A stretch of DNA of 64,000 nt from Methyloceanibacter sp. wino2 (GTDB taxonomy: Bacteria; Pseudomonadota; Alphaproteobacteria; Rhizobiales; Methyloligellaceae). The stretch is taken from NCBI RefSeq assembly GCF_003071365.1, contig NZ_CP028960.1, positions 2,772,501 through 2,836,500 on the forward strand. The letters run 5' to 3'. Positions 25,504-33,241 of this stretch are shown one piece after another; position 1 is the first letter of the stretch, and each line of letters starts with the position of its first letter. The notes under the pieces are model-generated. The model did not search any database and was not told the DNA's origin. It saw only the letters and a program-made list of their open reading frames with translations. The translations under genes were made by a program, and so were the position numbers.

Positions 25504-26605
25504 AGGCGACCTGGTCATCCCGGCGCAGTTCGCCACGGCCGAAGCCATCAATTTCATGGCCCGGCACGCCCGCGGTTTGATCTGCCTGGCGCTGACGCCG
25601 CGCCGCGTCGACCAGCTCGGCCTTCCGCCGATGGCATCGCGCAACAACACCCAGTACGAGACGGCGTTCACCGTCTCGATCGAGGCCAGCACGGGTGTCA
25701 CAACCGGGATCTCCGCGGCCGATCGCGCCCATACGATCGCCATTGCGATCAATCCGGAGACCAGCCGCGAAGACATCGTCATGCCCGGCCATGTGTTTCC
25801 GCTTTGCGCGCGCGATGGCGGAACGTTGGTCCGCGCCGGCCACACAGAGGCTGCGGTCGACGTCTCGCGCATCGCGGGGCTCAATCCTTCTGGTGTGATC
25901 TGCGAGATCATGAACGAGGACGGATCCATGGCCAGGCTGCCGGATCTGGTTTCGTTCGCGCAGCTCCACAATCTCAAGCTGGGCACGATTGCCGATCTGA
26001 TCGCGTATCGGCGCAAGAACGAACGTCTGGTGGATCAGGTTGCCGAAAGCGGCCTGCATCATCCGTCCTTCGGCGAATGGCGCTTGCTGGTCTACCGGGA
26101 CCAGGTCGAGAGCGGCGAGCATATCGTTCTCGCCAAGGGCGACCTGAGTGGTCCGGAACCGGTGCTCGTGCGCATGCACGCGACCGACTTCATCACCGAT
26201 GCATTGGGTGGCTCCGGCGGGGTGCTGCACCAGGCCATGCACCGCATCACGCAGGAGAGCCGCGGCGTCGTCGTCTTGATCAACGATCCGAGGCCGAATG
26301 CGATTTCCGAACGCGTCAGTACCGTTAGTCCGCATCGGCGCCCCAATCCGCGCATGCGGGACTACGGCATCGGCGCACAGATCCTTATCGATCTGGGGAT
26401 CCACGACATGATCCTCCTGTCGGATCGCGCAACCACGCTCGTGGGTCTTGAAGGCTACGGCCTCAACATTATCGACCCCAATCAGGACAGAACTTCATTG
26501 GCGCCGCCCGGCAGCGGCCGGCCACGACGGACGCGGAAGACGCGCCCGCGCCGGACGTGCCGGGGGCGCCGACCGATTGGCTCAAAAGGGATGAGGAGCA
26601 AATGA
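25367..26605 (+). CDS. ribB: 3,4-dihydroxy-2-butanone 4-phosphate synthase with degenerate GCHII-like domain
   Basis: The 412-aa product has an intact RibB domain (residues ~20-220) with FILVDDEDRENEGDLVIPA, TGISAADRAHTI and HVFPLCARDGGTLVRAGHTEA, all needed to make the four-carbon precursor of riboflavin. The second half has the GCHII fold but the zinc cysteines are gone (HATDFITDALGG in place of the C-x2-GD...C-x-C motif), so it is a RibBX-like rather than bifunctional protein. This complements the nearby ribA, whose first half is the degenerate one. The last ~35 residues are an unlikely Arg-rich tail; see the findings for a possible missing base at 26476-26479. Confidence 0.88.
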   Translation: MSDDRKVEHVSFPSIKRAISSAEEIIEEARNGRMFILVDDEDRENEGDLVIPAQFATAEAINFMARHARGLICLALTPRRVDQLGLPPMASRNNTQYETAFTVSIEASTGVTTGISAADRAHTIAIAINPETSREDIVMPGHVFPLCARDGGTLVRAGHTEAAVDVSRIAGLNPSGVICEIMNEDGSMARLPDLVSFAQLHNLKLGTIADLIAYRRKNERLVDQVAESGLHHPSFGEWRLLVYRDQVESGEHIVLAKGDLSGPEPVLVRMHATDFITDALGGSGGVLHQAMHRITQESRGVVVLINDPRPNAISERVSTVSPHRRPNPRMRDYGIGAQILIDLGIHDMILLSDRATTLVGLEGYGLNIIDPNQDRTSLAPPGSGRPRRTRKTRPRRTCRGRRPIGSKGMRSK

Positions 26606-27159
26606 CTACGGGAACTCAGCAAGTGGCAAAGAAGAGCAAGTCAAGCCAGGACAATGCCGTCAAGGCTATCACCGCGGCCAACGGTCAGCCGCGCATCGAC
26701 GGTGAGATCTTCCGCGCCGTCATGCGTCAGCTCGCAGGTGGAGTCACGGTCATCACGACGATGCGCGAAGGCAACCCGCATGGATTCACGGCGACTGCGT
26801 TCTGCAGCGTTTGCGCCGAACCGCCGACCGTCTTGATCGTGGTGAACCGCACCGCGCGGACGCACCCGCACATCGATGCACGGCGGCATTTTGCGGTGAA
26901 CATCCTCGCCGACGACCAGACGGCGTTGGCGAACCGGTTTGCCGGCAAGCTGGAAAATCAATTCGAGGGAATGTCCTACACGATCCCGGACGGTGGAGCC
27001 CCCGTGTTCGAAGGTGTCTCGGCACACCTTCAATGCGTCGTGAGTTCCCGCCTGGATATTGGGACGCATACGATCTTTATCGGAGACGTTGTGGGCGGTG
27101 GAACATCAGAAAGCGACCCGCTTGTGTACCACGCGGCACGTTTTGGACGCGTGGAATAG
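26602..27159 (+). CDS. Flavin reductase-like, FMN-binding split-barrel protein
   Basis: The 185-aa product has an Ala/Lys-rich start and then a split-barrel flavin reductase domain: RAVMRQLAGGVTVITTMREG, HGFTATAFCSVCAEPPTVLI, VNRTARTHPHID, HFAVNILADDQ and, near the end, HTIFIGDVVGG with PLVYHAARFGR. This is the HpaC/NtaB/DszD type of reductase that feeds FMNH2 to luciferase-like monooxygenases of the NtaA/DszA/DmoA group. It begins at the ATG of an ATGA overlap with ribB. It is a candidate partner (DmoB-like role) for the DmoA encoded 6 kb downstream. Confidence 0.87.
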   Translation: MTTGTQQVAKKSKSSQDNAVKAITAANGQPRIDGEIFRAVMRQLAGGVTVITTMREGNPHGFTATAFCSVCAEPPTVLIVVNRTARTHPHIDARRHFAVNILADDQTALANRFAGKLENQFEGMSYTIPDGGAPVFEGVSAHLQCVVSSRLDIGTHTIFIGDVVGGGTSESDPLVYHAARFGRVE

Positions 27160-27296
27160 GTCGCCCAATAACAGGGGGGTTAGGCTGATGGCACTCGCAT
27201 TACGATCCGGCTAACGCCAACAAAACTCTAGACAATTAACGCTCTCCAGGACCGCTGAGAGAGCATCCAACGGAACACTCACCAGTGGAACGAACG

Positions 27297-28655
27297 ATGA
27301 GACTCGCTCAAATTTCGGCCGTCGCGGCCGCATTCAGTGCTTTGTTAGCCGGACCCGCCGTTGCGCAGCAGGCGGCGTCCGAACCGGAATACTCCGGACT
27401 TCTCGCAGGTCCCGCCAGCCGTTTGGCAGACAAGGGCATCACCTTCGATCTGACCGTTTACGATTTTCTATTCACGAACCCGAGCTTTGGTCTCGACCCG
27501 GGCAACGCGGGTAACTCCGCATACTGGGTAACCTCGGCCGATGTCGATCTCGATAAGCTGATGGGCTGGAAGGGCGGCAAATTCCACCTGAAGGAAACGT
27601 TCTTCAATCTCGTCTACAACAACGACGACATCGCGGGTCAGTTCGGCGACAACTCCCTCGGATACCAAACGACCTACATTCAGCGTGGCTCGGAGCTGTC
27701 TCAGCTCACACTCGAGCAGTCGATGTTCAACGGAAAGGTCAACGTCGAGTTCGGCCGCACACATCCGTTCTTTTACTTCACGCCTATGACGTGTGAGACG
27801 TACAACACCTGTTACCAGGATGTGCTCTATTTCAATGCCGGCTACATCTCGCCGCTGTTTTCCGTTTGGGGCGGCCGGGCCAAGATCGACCTCTCGCCGA
27901 CGAGCTATTTCCAGGTCGGCACCTTCTCGCTCGATCAAGGCTGGCATTTCCATAGCGGCTGGGACTGGGGACGTCCGCTGCCGGACGGCATGTTGTCATT
28001 GGCCGAGTACGGCTTTGACACCGCCTACGGGCCCGGTGGCAAGTACACCGGTAAATACGTTCTGACCGGCTACTACAATTCCGGCGAACACGCCTCCAAC
28101 AACACCACGGTCAGCGGCCGTTCCCGTGGTCTCTTCCCGGACGAGCAGGCGAAGATGGAGTCGGATACGTCCGGTATCGTCTTCAACAGCACGCAGATCG
28201 TCTGGCGTGAGGACGGGGGCAGCAGCACCTACAGCTCGCCGAGAACCCTCGCGGTCTACACGGGCGCCGGCTATTCGTTCGACACGACCGTGCCGGTCCT
28301 TGCCGACATCTATATGGGCTTCAACCTGCATGCGCCGTTGCTGTCGCGCCCGAACGACAAAGTCGGGATGAAGTTCCGCTACGAAGCCATGAACGACAGC
28401 TACAACGAGTTCATGGCGCAGGCGAACAAGACTGCCGGTGGCTCGGGTGCGCCGTTCGAAGACAAGTTCATCGTCGAACTCAACGCGCACACCGATCTGT
28501 TCAAGGGCATGGTCCTCGAGTCGGTCGCCCAGTACATCGTCAATCCGAACAGCTACTACAATCCGTATACGGCCGAACGCCCGGATGAAGGCTTCTATCT
28601 CGGTGCGACTCTGAAGGTGCCCCTCGGAAAATTCGCAGGCATTGCGCCGCAATAG
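27297..28655 (+). CDS. Outer-membrane porin, OprB/carbohydrate-porin-like
   Basis: The 452-aa protein has a signal peptide (RLAQISAVAAAFSALLAGPAVA) and then alternating aromatic and glycine residues of an outer-membrane beta-barrel, ending in a strand GFYLGATLKVPLG before the C-terminus. SGLLAGPASRLADKGITFDL near the start and FEFGRTHPF-like VEFGRTHPFFYF are typical of OprB-like porins. The ATG at 27297 is chosen over the GTG at 27285. It lies in the organosulfur cluster between the flavin reductase and soxC, so it may pass sulfone, sulfonate or sulfoxide compounds, which is inference from place only. Confidence 0.8.
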   Translation: MRLAQISAVAAAFSALLAGPAVAQQAASEPEYSGLLAGPASRLADKGITFDLTVYDFLFTNPSFGLDPGNAGNSAYWVTSADVDLDKLMGWKGGKFHLKETFFNLVYNNDDIAGQFGDNSLGYQTTYIQRGSELSQLTLEQSMFNGKVNVEFGRTHPFFYFTPMTCETYNTCYQDVLYFNAGYISPLFSVWGGRAKIDLSPTSYFQVGTFSLDQGWHFHSGWDWGRPLPDGMLSLAEYGFDTAYGPGGKYTGKYVLTGYYNSGEHASNNTTVSGRSRGLFPDEQAKMESDTSGIVFNSTQIVWREDGGSSTYSSPRTLAVYTGAGYSFDTTVPVLADIYMGFNLHAPLLSRPNDKVGMKFRYEAMNDSYNEFMAQANKTAGGSGAPFEDKFIVELNAHTDLFKGMVLESVAQYIVNPNSYYNPYTAERPDEGFYLGATLKVPLGKFAGIAPQ

Positions 28656-28666
28656 AAAATCTGAAG

Positions 28667-28693
28667 CGGCAGGCCCGCTGGCCGGGCCTGCCG
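28667..28693 (+). terminator. Hairpin between porin and soxC genes
   Basis: CGGCAGGCCCG and CGGGCCTGCCG form a perfect 11-bp stem with a 5-nt loop right after the porin stop. No T run follows, so it may only weaken transcription into soxC or protect the porin message 3' end. Confidence 0.5.
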
Positions 28694-28711
28694 TCCCCCA
28701 ACAAGTAAGGA

Positions 28712-30013
28712 ATGATGATGGACGATACGGATCAGGAGCGCACCGAAGAGGATTGCCCCTGCCGGGAGGGAATGTTCCCCAGGAACCCGTCGCGGCGGCG
28801 TCTTCTGGCCGCCGCGGCGGGCAGTGTGCCCCTCATGCTTGCGGGCCGCGCAGTGGCCGAAGTAGCGGCCAAAGAGATTTCCGTTCCTGAAGATCCGACC
28901 AAGGTGCCGGGACGGCCGGTTGGATCCGACGGCGGCTATGGCTCCCGCTCGCCATTCGAGACCGAGAAGCGTCTCACCGAGCTTGGCAATCCCAGTCAGA
29001 TCACGAGCTGGTCTTACACGCCTCTTGCCACGCAGATCGGCAATCTCACGCCGTCGGGTCTGCACTATGAGCGTCATCACGGTGGCATTCCGGCGATCGA
29101 TCCGGCGCGCCACGAACTCTTCATTCACGGCATGGTGGAGCACCCGAAGCGCTTCAACATGGCAGACCTGAAACGCATGCCGTCGATTACCCGCATGCAC
29201 TTCATCGAGTGTTCGGGGAACACGCTGACGGAGTGGCCCGGGCCGACGGCGAAGACCGTGCAGGTCACCCACGGGCTGCTCAGCACGTCGGAATGGACGG
29301 GCGTGCCGTTCAGTTTTCTCGCGCGCAATCTCAAGCTCAAGCCCGGTGCCGCCTGGGTGCTGGCCGAAGGGGCGGATGCGGCCGTCATGACTCGCAGCAT
29401 CCCGCTCGACAAGATGCTCGACGATGCATTCCTGGCATATGGCCAGAATGGCGAAGCGATCCGCCCCGAGCAGGGCTACCCGCTTCGTCTGATGCTCCCC
29501 GGCTACGAAGGCAACATGAGCATCAAATGGCTGCGCCGCCTGGAGATCAGCGACCGGCCCTACATGACACGCGAAGAGACCTCCAAATACACTGGGCTCA
29601 ACGCGAACGGCATGGCCGACAAGTTCGTCTTCGACATGGAAGCGAAGTCGGTCATTACGTTCCCCTCGGGCGAAATGAAGCTGCCTGGACCGGGACGGTA
29701 CGAGATCGCCGGCCTGGCCTGGTCCGGCCGCGGCCGTATCCGCTCGGTCGAGGTGTCGCTTGACGGCGGCAAGAGCTGGTACCCGGCGCATTTGGATTCG
29801 CCACCTGAGCCGAAGTGCACGGTGCGTTTCACGTTCCCGTGGCGCTGGGACGGACAGCCGGTGCTGCTTGCGAGCCGATGCACGGACGAAACGGGCATGG
29901 TGCAGGCAACGCGCGAGGATCTCGTGGCGCTGCACGGCCTCAACTACGTCTACCACTACAACGCCATTCAGCACTGGGCCGTCGCCGCCGATGGAGGGGT
30001 GAGCAATGTCTAA
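28712..30013 (+). CDS. soxC: SoxC-type sulfite/sulfane dehydrogenase, molybdenum subunit
   Basis: The 433-aa protein is exported by the Tat system (NPSRRRLLAAAAG near residue 26). It has a sulfite-oxidase-type molybdopterin domain with the Mo-binding cysteine in MHFIECSGNT (about residue 169) and a C-terminal dimerisation domain (RIRSVEVSLDGGKSWYPA). SoxC marks are ITSWSYTPLATQIGNLTPSGLHYERHHGG split over two stretches and LPGYEGNMSIKWLRRLE. It overlaps the cytochrome gene by 8 bp. No soxXYZAB genes are in the window, so free sulfite from C1-sulfur breakdown is the likely substrate. Confidence 0.93.
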   Translation: MMMDDTDQERTEEDCPCREGMFPRNPSRRRLLAAAAGSVPLMLAGRAVAEVAAKEISVPEDPTKVPGRPVGSDGGYGSRSPFETEKRLTELGNPSQITSWSYTPLATQIGNLTPSGLHYERHHGGIPAIDPARHELFIHGMVEHPKRFNMADLKRMPSITRMHFIECSGNTLTEWPGPTAKTVQVTHGLLSTSEWTGVPFSFLARNLKLKPGAAWVLAEGADAAVMTRSIPLDKMLDDAFLAYGQNGEAIRPEQGYPLRLMLPGYEGNMSIKWLRRLEISDRPYMTREETSKYTGLNANGMADKFVFDMEAKSVITFPSGEMKLPGPGRYEIAGLAWSGRGRIRSVEVSLDGGKSWYPAHLDSPPEPKCTVRFTFPWRWDGQPVLLASRCTDETGMVQATREDLVALHGLNYVYHYNAIQHWAVAADGGVSNV

Positions 30014-30575
30014 ACCCTCCTTGCTGTTCGCGGCCGTGGCCGCTTTCACGCTGTTCGCCGTGCAGGGACCGGCTTGGTCACAGGACGTGGCGAACAATGC
30101 CGACGGCTACGGCACGCCGCTGAAGCCGGAGGATCTCCTCGAGTTCTTCTCCATTCCGCCGGACGGTGCCGGGCTTCCCGAAGGCAGCGGCGCCGCGGCG
30201 CAAGGCAAGGAGGTCTACGCGGTCTCCTGCGCCATGTGCCACGGGCCCAAGATGGAGTCGGTGCCCGCGACCGGCGGCCCGGCGCTTGTCGGTGGTCGCG
30301 GCACGCTCACCGACGTGCCGGCGATCAAGACAGTCGAGAGCTACTGGCCCTACGCCACGACGCTGTTCGACTACATCAAGCGGGCCATGCCGTTCCACAT
30401 GCCTGGCTCGCTGACAGACGATCAGGTCTATGCGGTGACGGCCTACATCCTGGCCGAAGGCGGCATCATCGAGGACGATGATGTGATGAATAAAACGACC
30501 CTTCCAAAAGTAAAAATGCCGAATGCAGATGGATTCGTTGCGTATCCGAATCCTGATGTGCGGCGCTTCAGGTGA
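30006..30575 (+). CDS. Short SoxD-like monohaem cytochrome c
   Basis: The 189-aa product has a signal peptide ending AWSQ, one haem c site CAMCH (residues 75-79), and downstream PFHMPGSLTDDQVYAVTAYILAEGG, with a Met ligand and the usual last helix. This corresponds to the N-terminal cytochrome domain of SoxD; the second haem domain of full SoxD (about 350 residues) is missing. With soxC it would form a periplasmic sulfite or sulfane dehydrogenase that passes electrons to the respiratory chain. It is translationally coupled to soxC. Confidence 0.88.
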   Translation: MSKPSLLFAAVAAFTLFAVQGPAWSQDVANNADGYGTPLKPEDLLEFFSIPPDGAGLPEGSGAAAQGKEVYAVSCAMCHGPKMESVPATGGPALVGGRGTLTDVPAIKTVESYWPYATTLFDYIKRAMPFHMPGSLTDDQVYAVTAYILAEGGIIEDDDVMNKTTLPKVKMPNADGFVAYPNPDVRRFR

Positions 30576-30691
30576 TCTGGGTTCGTTTATGAAGAAATTC
30601 GAAGAGAATTCCTTCGTGTCTTCTTCGAAAAAGAATGGTGGGAGCGAAAAATGATAACCAAAACAGAGGGAAACGCAAAAGGGATAGCGCT

Positions 30692-31789
30692 ATGCAGAAG
30701 GCGAATATTGATGAGGGTATCGAAGTAGCCCCACTCAGACTTGGGAGTGCTTTAAAGGGAGCCGCGTGGATTTACGGGCTGACGATCGCGTCGTGCGCGC
30801 TCGTGAACCTGATTGTGACGCATTATCCGATCGGGCCATGGCAAGGCGAAGAGATCGCCAAGTTCTTCTGGCTCGACAACGTGACCTGGCAGATCTTCGC
30901 GGTCGGCTGGGCATGCCTGTTCGTGGTCTGTAGCTTCTGGCCATTCAACACAATGACGAACCCACTTACACGGGGCATTGCCGTCGTTGCGGCGTCGTGG
31001 GTCCTCGGCTGGATCACGGCCAAGGCGATCTACGTCACGGGTCTCGGCTCGGACTGGATCTTCCCGCTCGTGGGCACGTCGTGGTTCTTTCTGGCCTTCT
31101 TCTGTTTCAACGGAGAGAACTGGATCGTTCAGGGCCTGAAGCCGGCACGGCAGTTCTTCATCCTGCTCATCCTGATCGGCGGGCTTACCTTCGTGCTGAC
31201 CCACACCGACATCGTCTGGATTCCGGCTTGGTGGTTCCCGTTCAATCTGGCCGGCGCCGCGACCGGAACGCTCGCCTACCTGACCCGGGGCATGCGTCAG
31301 CCGGAGAAGTCCGTCACGCAAATGTCGATGCTGTTCCTCGTGGCAGGGGCGGTCATTTGGGCTTCGGCCGGACTTGGTTTCTGGGACAGCAGCGCCACCG
31401 GCGTCGCCGAGTTCTGGAACATGGGCGCCATTGGAGCGGGCAATGAGTGGCTCGTCTTCTTCATGGTGGGCACGTCGATCAACTTCGCGCTGCCTGTCCT
31501 GTTGAACAACTGGCCGTTCAGCAAGATCCCCATGCCTTGGGGCGGTCTGATCGCCTGTGCCTTCTATCTGGCACTCGACGTGGTCGTGACCGTGTTGCTG
31601 CTCGCCGGCGTCGGGACGGTGTTCTCCTCGCAAGAGCAGCTGCTGACCTACGCCTATATGGGCGTCAACTGGTCTCTGGTCATGCCGCTCGTGTTCGGAA
31701 CGGGTATGACCGAGCCCTACCTTTGGAAGGGTCAGAAGACTCCAGGTACCTGGGAAGACGTCGACGAGGCAGCGCCCAGCACCACATAA
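30692..31789 (+). CDS. Unidentified polytopic membrane protein (about 10 TM)
   Basis: The 365-aa product (ATG 30692, with AAGGGATAG upstream; an earlier frame to 30635 has no ribosome site) has about ten hydrophobic segments, for example ASCALVNLIVTHYP, GWACLFVVCSFWPF, GTSWFFLAFFCFNG, FFILLILIGGLTFVLTH, NEWLVFFMVGTSINFALPV and LDVVVTVLLLAGVG. It is rich in Trp and has conserved-looking charged or polar points inside the membrane part (HTDIVWIPAWWFPFN, FWNMGAIGAGNEW). I do not recognise the family. It follows soxC and the cytochrome, with an inverted repeat (TTCGAAGA/TCTTCTTCGAA, about 30597-30628) between, and precedes the TetR gene. A transporter for a sulfur compound or its oxidation product is a guess. 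Confidence 0.75.
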   Translation: MQKANIDEGIEVAPLRLGSALKGAAWIYGLTIASCALVNLIVTHYPIGPWQGEEIAKFFWLDNVTWQIFAVGWACLFVVCSFWPFNTMTNPLTRGIAVVAASWVLGWITAKAIYVTGLGSDWIFPLVGTSWFFLAFFCFNGENWIVQGLKPARQFFILLILIGGLTFVLTHTDIVWIPAWWFPFNLAGAATGTLAYLTRGMRQPEKSVTQMSMLFLVAGAVIWASAGLGFWDSSATGVAEFWNMGAIGAGNEWLVFFMVGTSINFALPVLLNNWPFSKIPMPWGGLIACAFYLALDVVVTVLLLAGVGTVFSSQEQLLTYAYMGVNWSLVMPLVFGTGMTEPYLWKGQKTPGTWEDVDEAAPSTT

Positions 31790-32297
31790 CAAACAATGAC
31801 CAATCATGGTCTTGATAGAGGCGGGTCCTCCGGAACCCTGGCTTTGGATCACCAAAGCAACGGGTCTGGGCGGCCCGCCTCGACTCATTCTACGGCGACC
31901 GAAGCGGCCGGCATCCCGGCACGTTTCTCTCACAGGCCGCTCCCATACCTTGGGGTGTTCAAGGTTGCGCGTTCCAAGACATGGCGTCATAGTAGTTGCA
32001 CCAAGTCTCGGCCCAGGCGGTCGAGTATTGCACCATGCTCAAGGCAACTTCGCCCAAGGCAACTTCGAGGGAGCAGTCGGTACCGATCGGACACTGTGCC
32101 AACATCGTATTGGCCAGGGGAACGCTGCGATGCGCGCCTCCGTGAACACACTGAATTGCTCGGGCGAGGAATGATTACGAACAGCGACGGGACGTGACAT
32201 CCAGTGTAGATTGCCCGCCGAGGCGATCACTTAGGCCCATTTGGGCGTGCTCATCACATGGTTGCCGTGCCGCTTGCGTCATTGAGGAAACATAACG
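31790..32297. other. Gene-free region upstream of the TetR gene
   Basis: These 508 bp have several open frames but none with a ribosome site or a recognisable product. They contain a tandem repeat of AAGGCAACTTCG (about 32041 and 32056) and operator site E (32079-32094). The TetR promoter should lie here. Confidence 0.5.
32079..32094. promoter_or_regulatory. Operator site E upstream of tetR
   Basis: GGT-ACCG-AT-CGGA-CAC (core 32082-32091) matches the ACCG-N2-CGGT core of sites A and B with one change. It lies 207 bp before the TetR start, where an autoregulatory site would be expected. Confidence 0.45.
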
Positions 32298-32921
32298 TTG
32301 GCCGAACCTGCGACGCTTGAAATTCCGAAACCAGAGAAGCCCCAGAAGGAGCGGATCAGGCGCATCACGGCAAAGCTGTTTGCCGAAAAAGGATACCAGG
32401 CTGTCGGCGTTGCCGAGATCGGGGAGGCCGTGGGCCTCGGAAGAGGCGCCCTCTATTATCATATCGGCAGCAAGGAAGACCTGCTGTACGACATTGTCAT
32501 TCGCTACATCACCGCCCTCGTGACGGCGGGCAACACCATCCTCTACGAATATTCAGATCCGCATGAGCGCATCACGCAGCTCAGCCGCTACCTCATGCGA
32601 ACGATCTCCGAGCATCTATCCGAGCTCACGGTGTGCTTCCGCGAGGCAGAGGCACTGACGGGCGAGCGCTATGACGAGGTGTCCCGTCTCCACGCGGACT
32701 ATCAGGAGATTTGGGCGCGCGCCATCAAGGAAGGGGCAGAGCAGGGGACGTTCCGCGAGTTGCCGCCCGTGGCGCTCAAGGGCATCCTCGGCATGTACTT
32801 CTACAGCTTCTTGTGGCTGAACCCGAACGGGCGTCAGAGCTCGGACGAGATCGCCGACGTATTCGCGGACATCGTTTTCCGGGCAGCGGACAAGGACCGG
32901 CCCACGCCAGACGCGGAGTAA
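32298..32921 (+). CDS. TetR family transcriptional regulator
   Basis: The 207-aa protein has an N-terminal helix-turn-helix (residues ~15-65: RIRRITAKLFAEKGYQAVGV, IGEAVGLGRGALYYHIGSKE) and an all-helical ligand domain with AcrR/FadR-like lengths. It starts at TTG after GAGGAAACATAACG. It stands between the SoxC-cytochrome-membrane protein group and the convergent dmoA. Palindromes with an ACCG-N2-CGGT core, a shape common for TetR operators, lie upstream of it and of several organosulfur genes, so it is the best candidate for local control. The ligand is unknown; a thioester or C1-sulfur metabolite is possible. Confidence 0.9.
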   Translation: MAEPATLEIPKPEKPQKERIRRITAKLFAEKGYQAVGVAEIGEAVGLGRGALYYHIGSKEDLLYDIVIRYITALVTAGNTILYEYSDPHERITQLSRYLMRTISEHLSELTVCFREAEALTGERYDEVSRLHADYQEIWARAIKEGAEQGTFRELPPVALKGILGMYFYSFLWLNPNGRQSSDEIADVFADIVFRAADKDRPTPDAE

Positions 32922-32941
32922 GGCCGGCCGCATCGACACGG

Positions 32942-32966
32942 CCCCGGTTTCGCGTGCCGGGGTTCT
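32942..32966 (+). terminator. Terminator-like hairpin after tetR
   Basis: CCCCGG and CCGGGG pair around a 9-nt loop and are followed by TTCTTCTCT on the plus strand, 20 bp after the tetR stop. Confidence 0.55.
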
Positions 32967-33196
32967 TCTCTCGATCGAATTGGGATGGTAATCTCGGGGT
33001 TCGAGAGCTCAGAGCGGCAGCACGTAGAACATTCCATGCTGCCGCCCTTAGCGCGACCGTCTTCGGGTGGACAGTGGGAGCTTGAAGACGATCCCGATCC
33101 GGTACAGACCCCCGGGAGAGGAAGGTTCTCGGGGCTGTACGCGAGAGCTTTGGACGATGTCCTCGTGAAACCCGTCCAAGCACTGACGATAAATTT

Positions 33197-33228
33197 GTGG
33201 GCGGAAGCTGTTTTCAGCTTCCGCCCAC
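33197..33228 (-). terminator. Strong bidirectional-looking terminator after dmoA
   Basis: GTGGGCGGAAGCTG and CAGCTTCCGCCCAC form a perfect 14-bp stem around TTTT. It lies 13 bp beyond the dmoA stop (minus strand), in the convergent tetR/dmoA interval, and is flanked by A/T-rich bases on both sides. Confidence 0.8.
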
Positions 33229-33241
33229 ATTTCGTTTCTAT

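Noticed and set aside
24004-26016. 670-codon open frame antisense to sfnG and ribB
   Set aside because: It runs opposite two well-identified genes, has biased composition and no domain or ribosome site.
28595-30097. 500-codon frame antisense to soxC
   Set aside because: Shadow of soxC; no start signal or family.
31806-32174. 122-codon frame upstream of tetR
   Set aside because: No ribosome site, unnatural composition, and it covers operator-like and repeated DNA.
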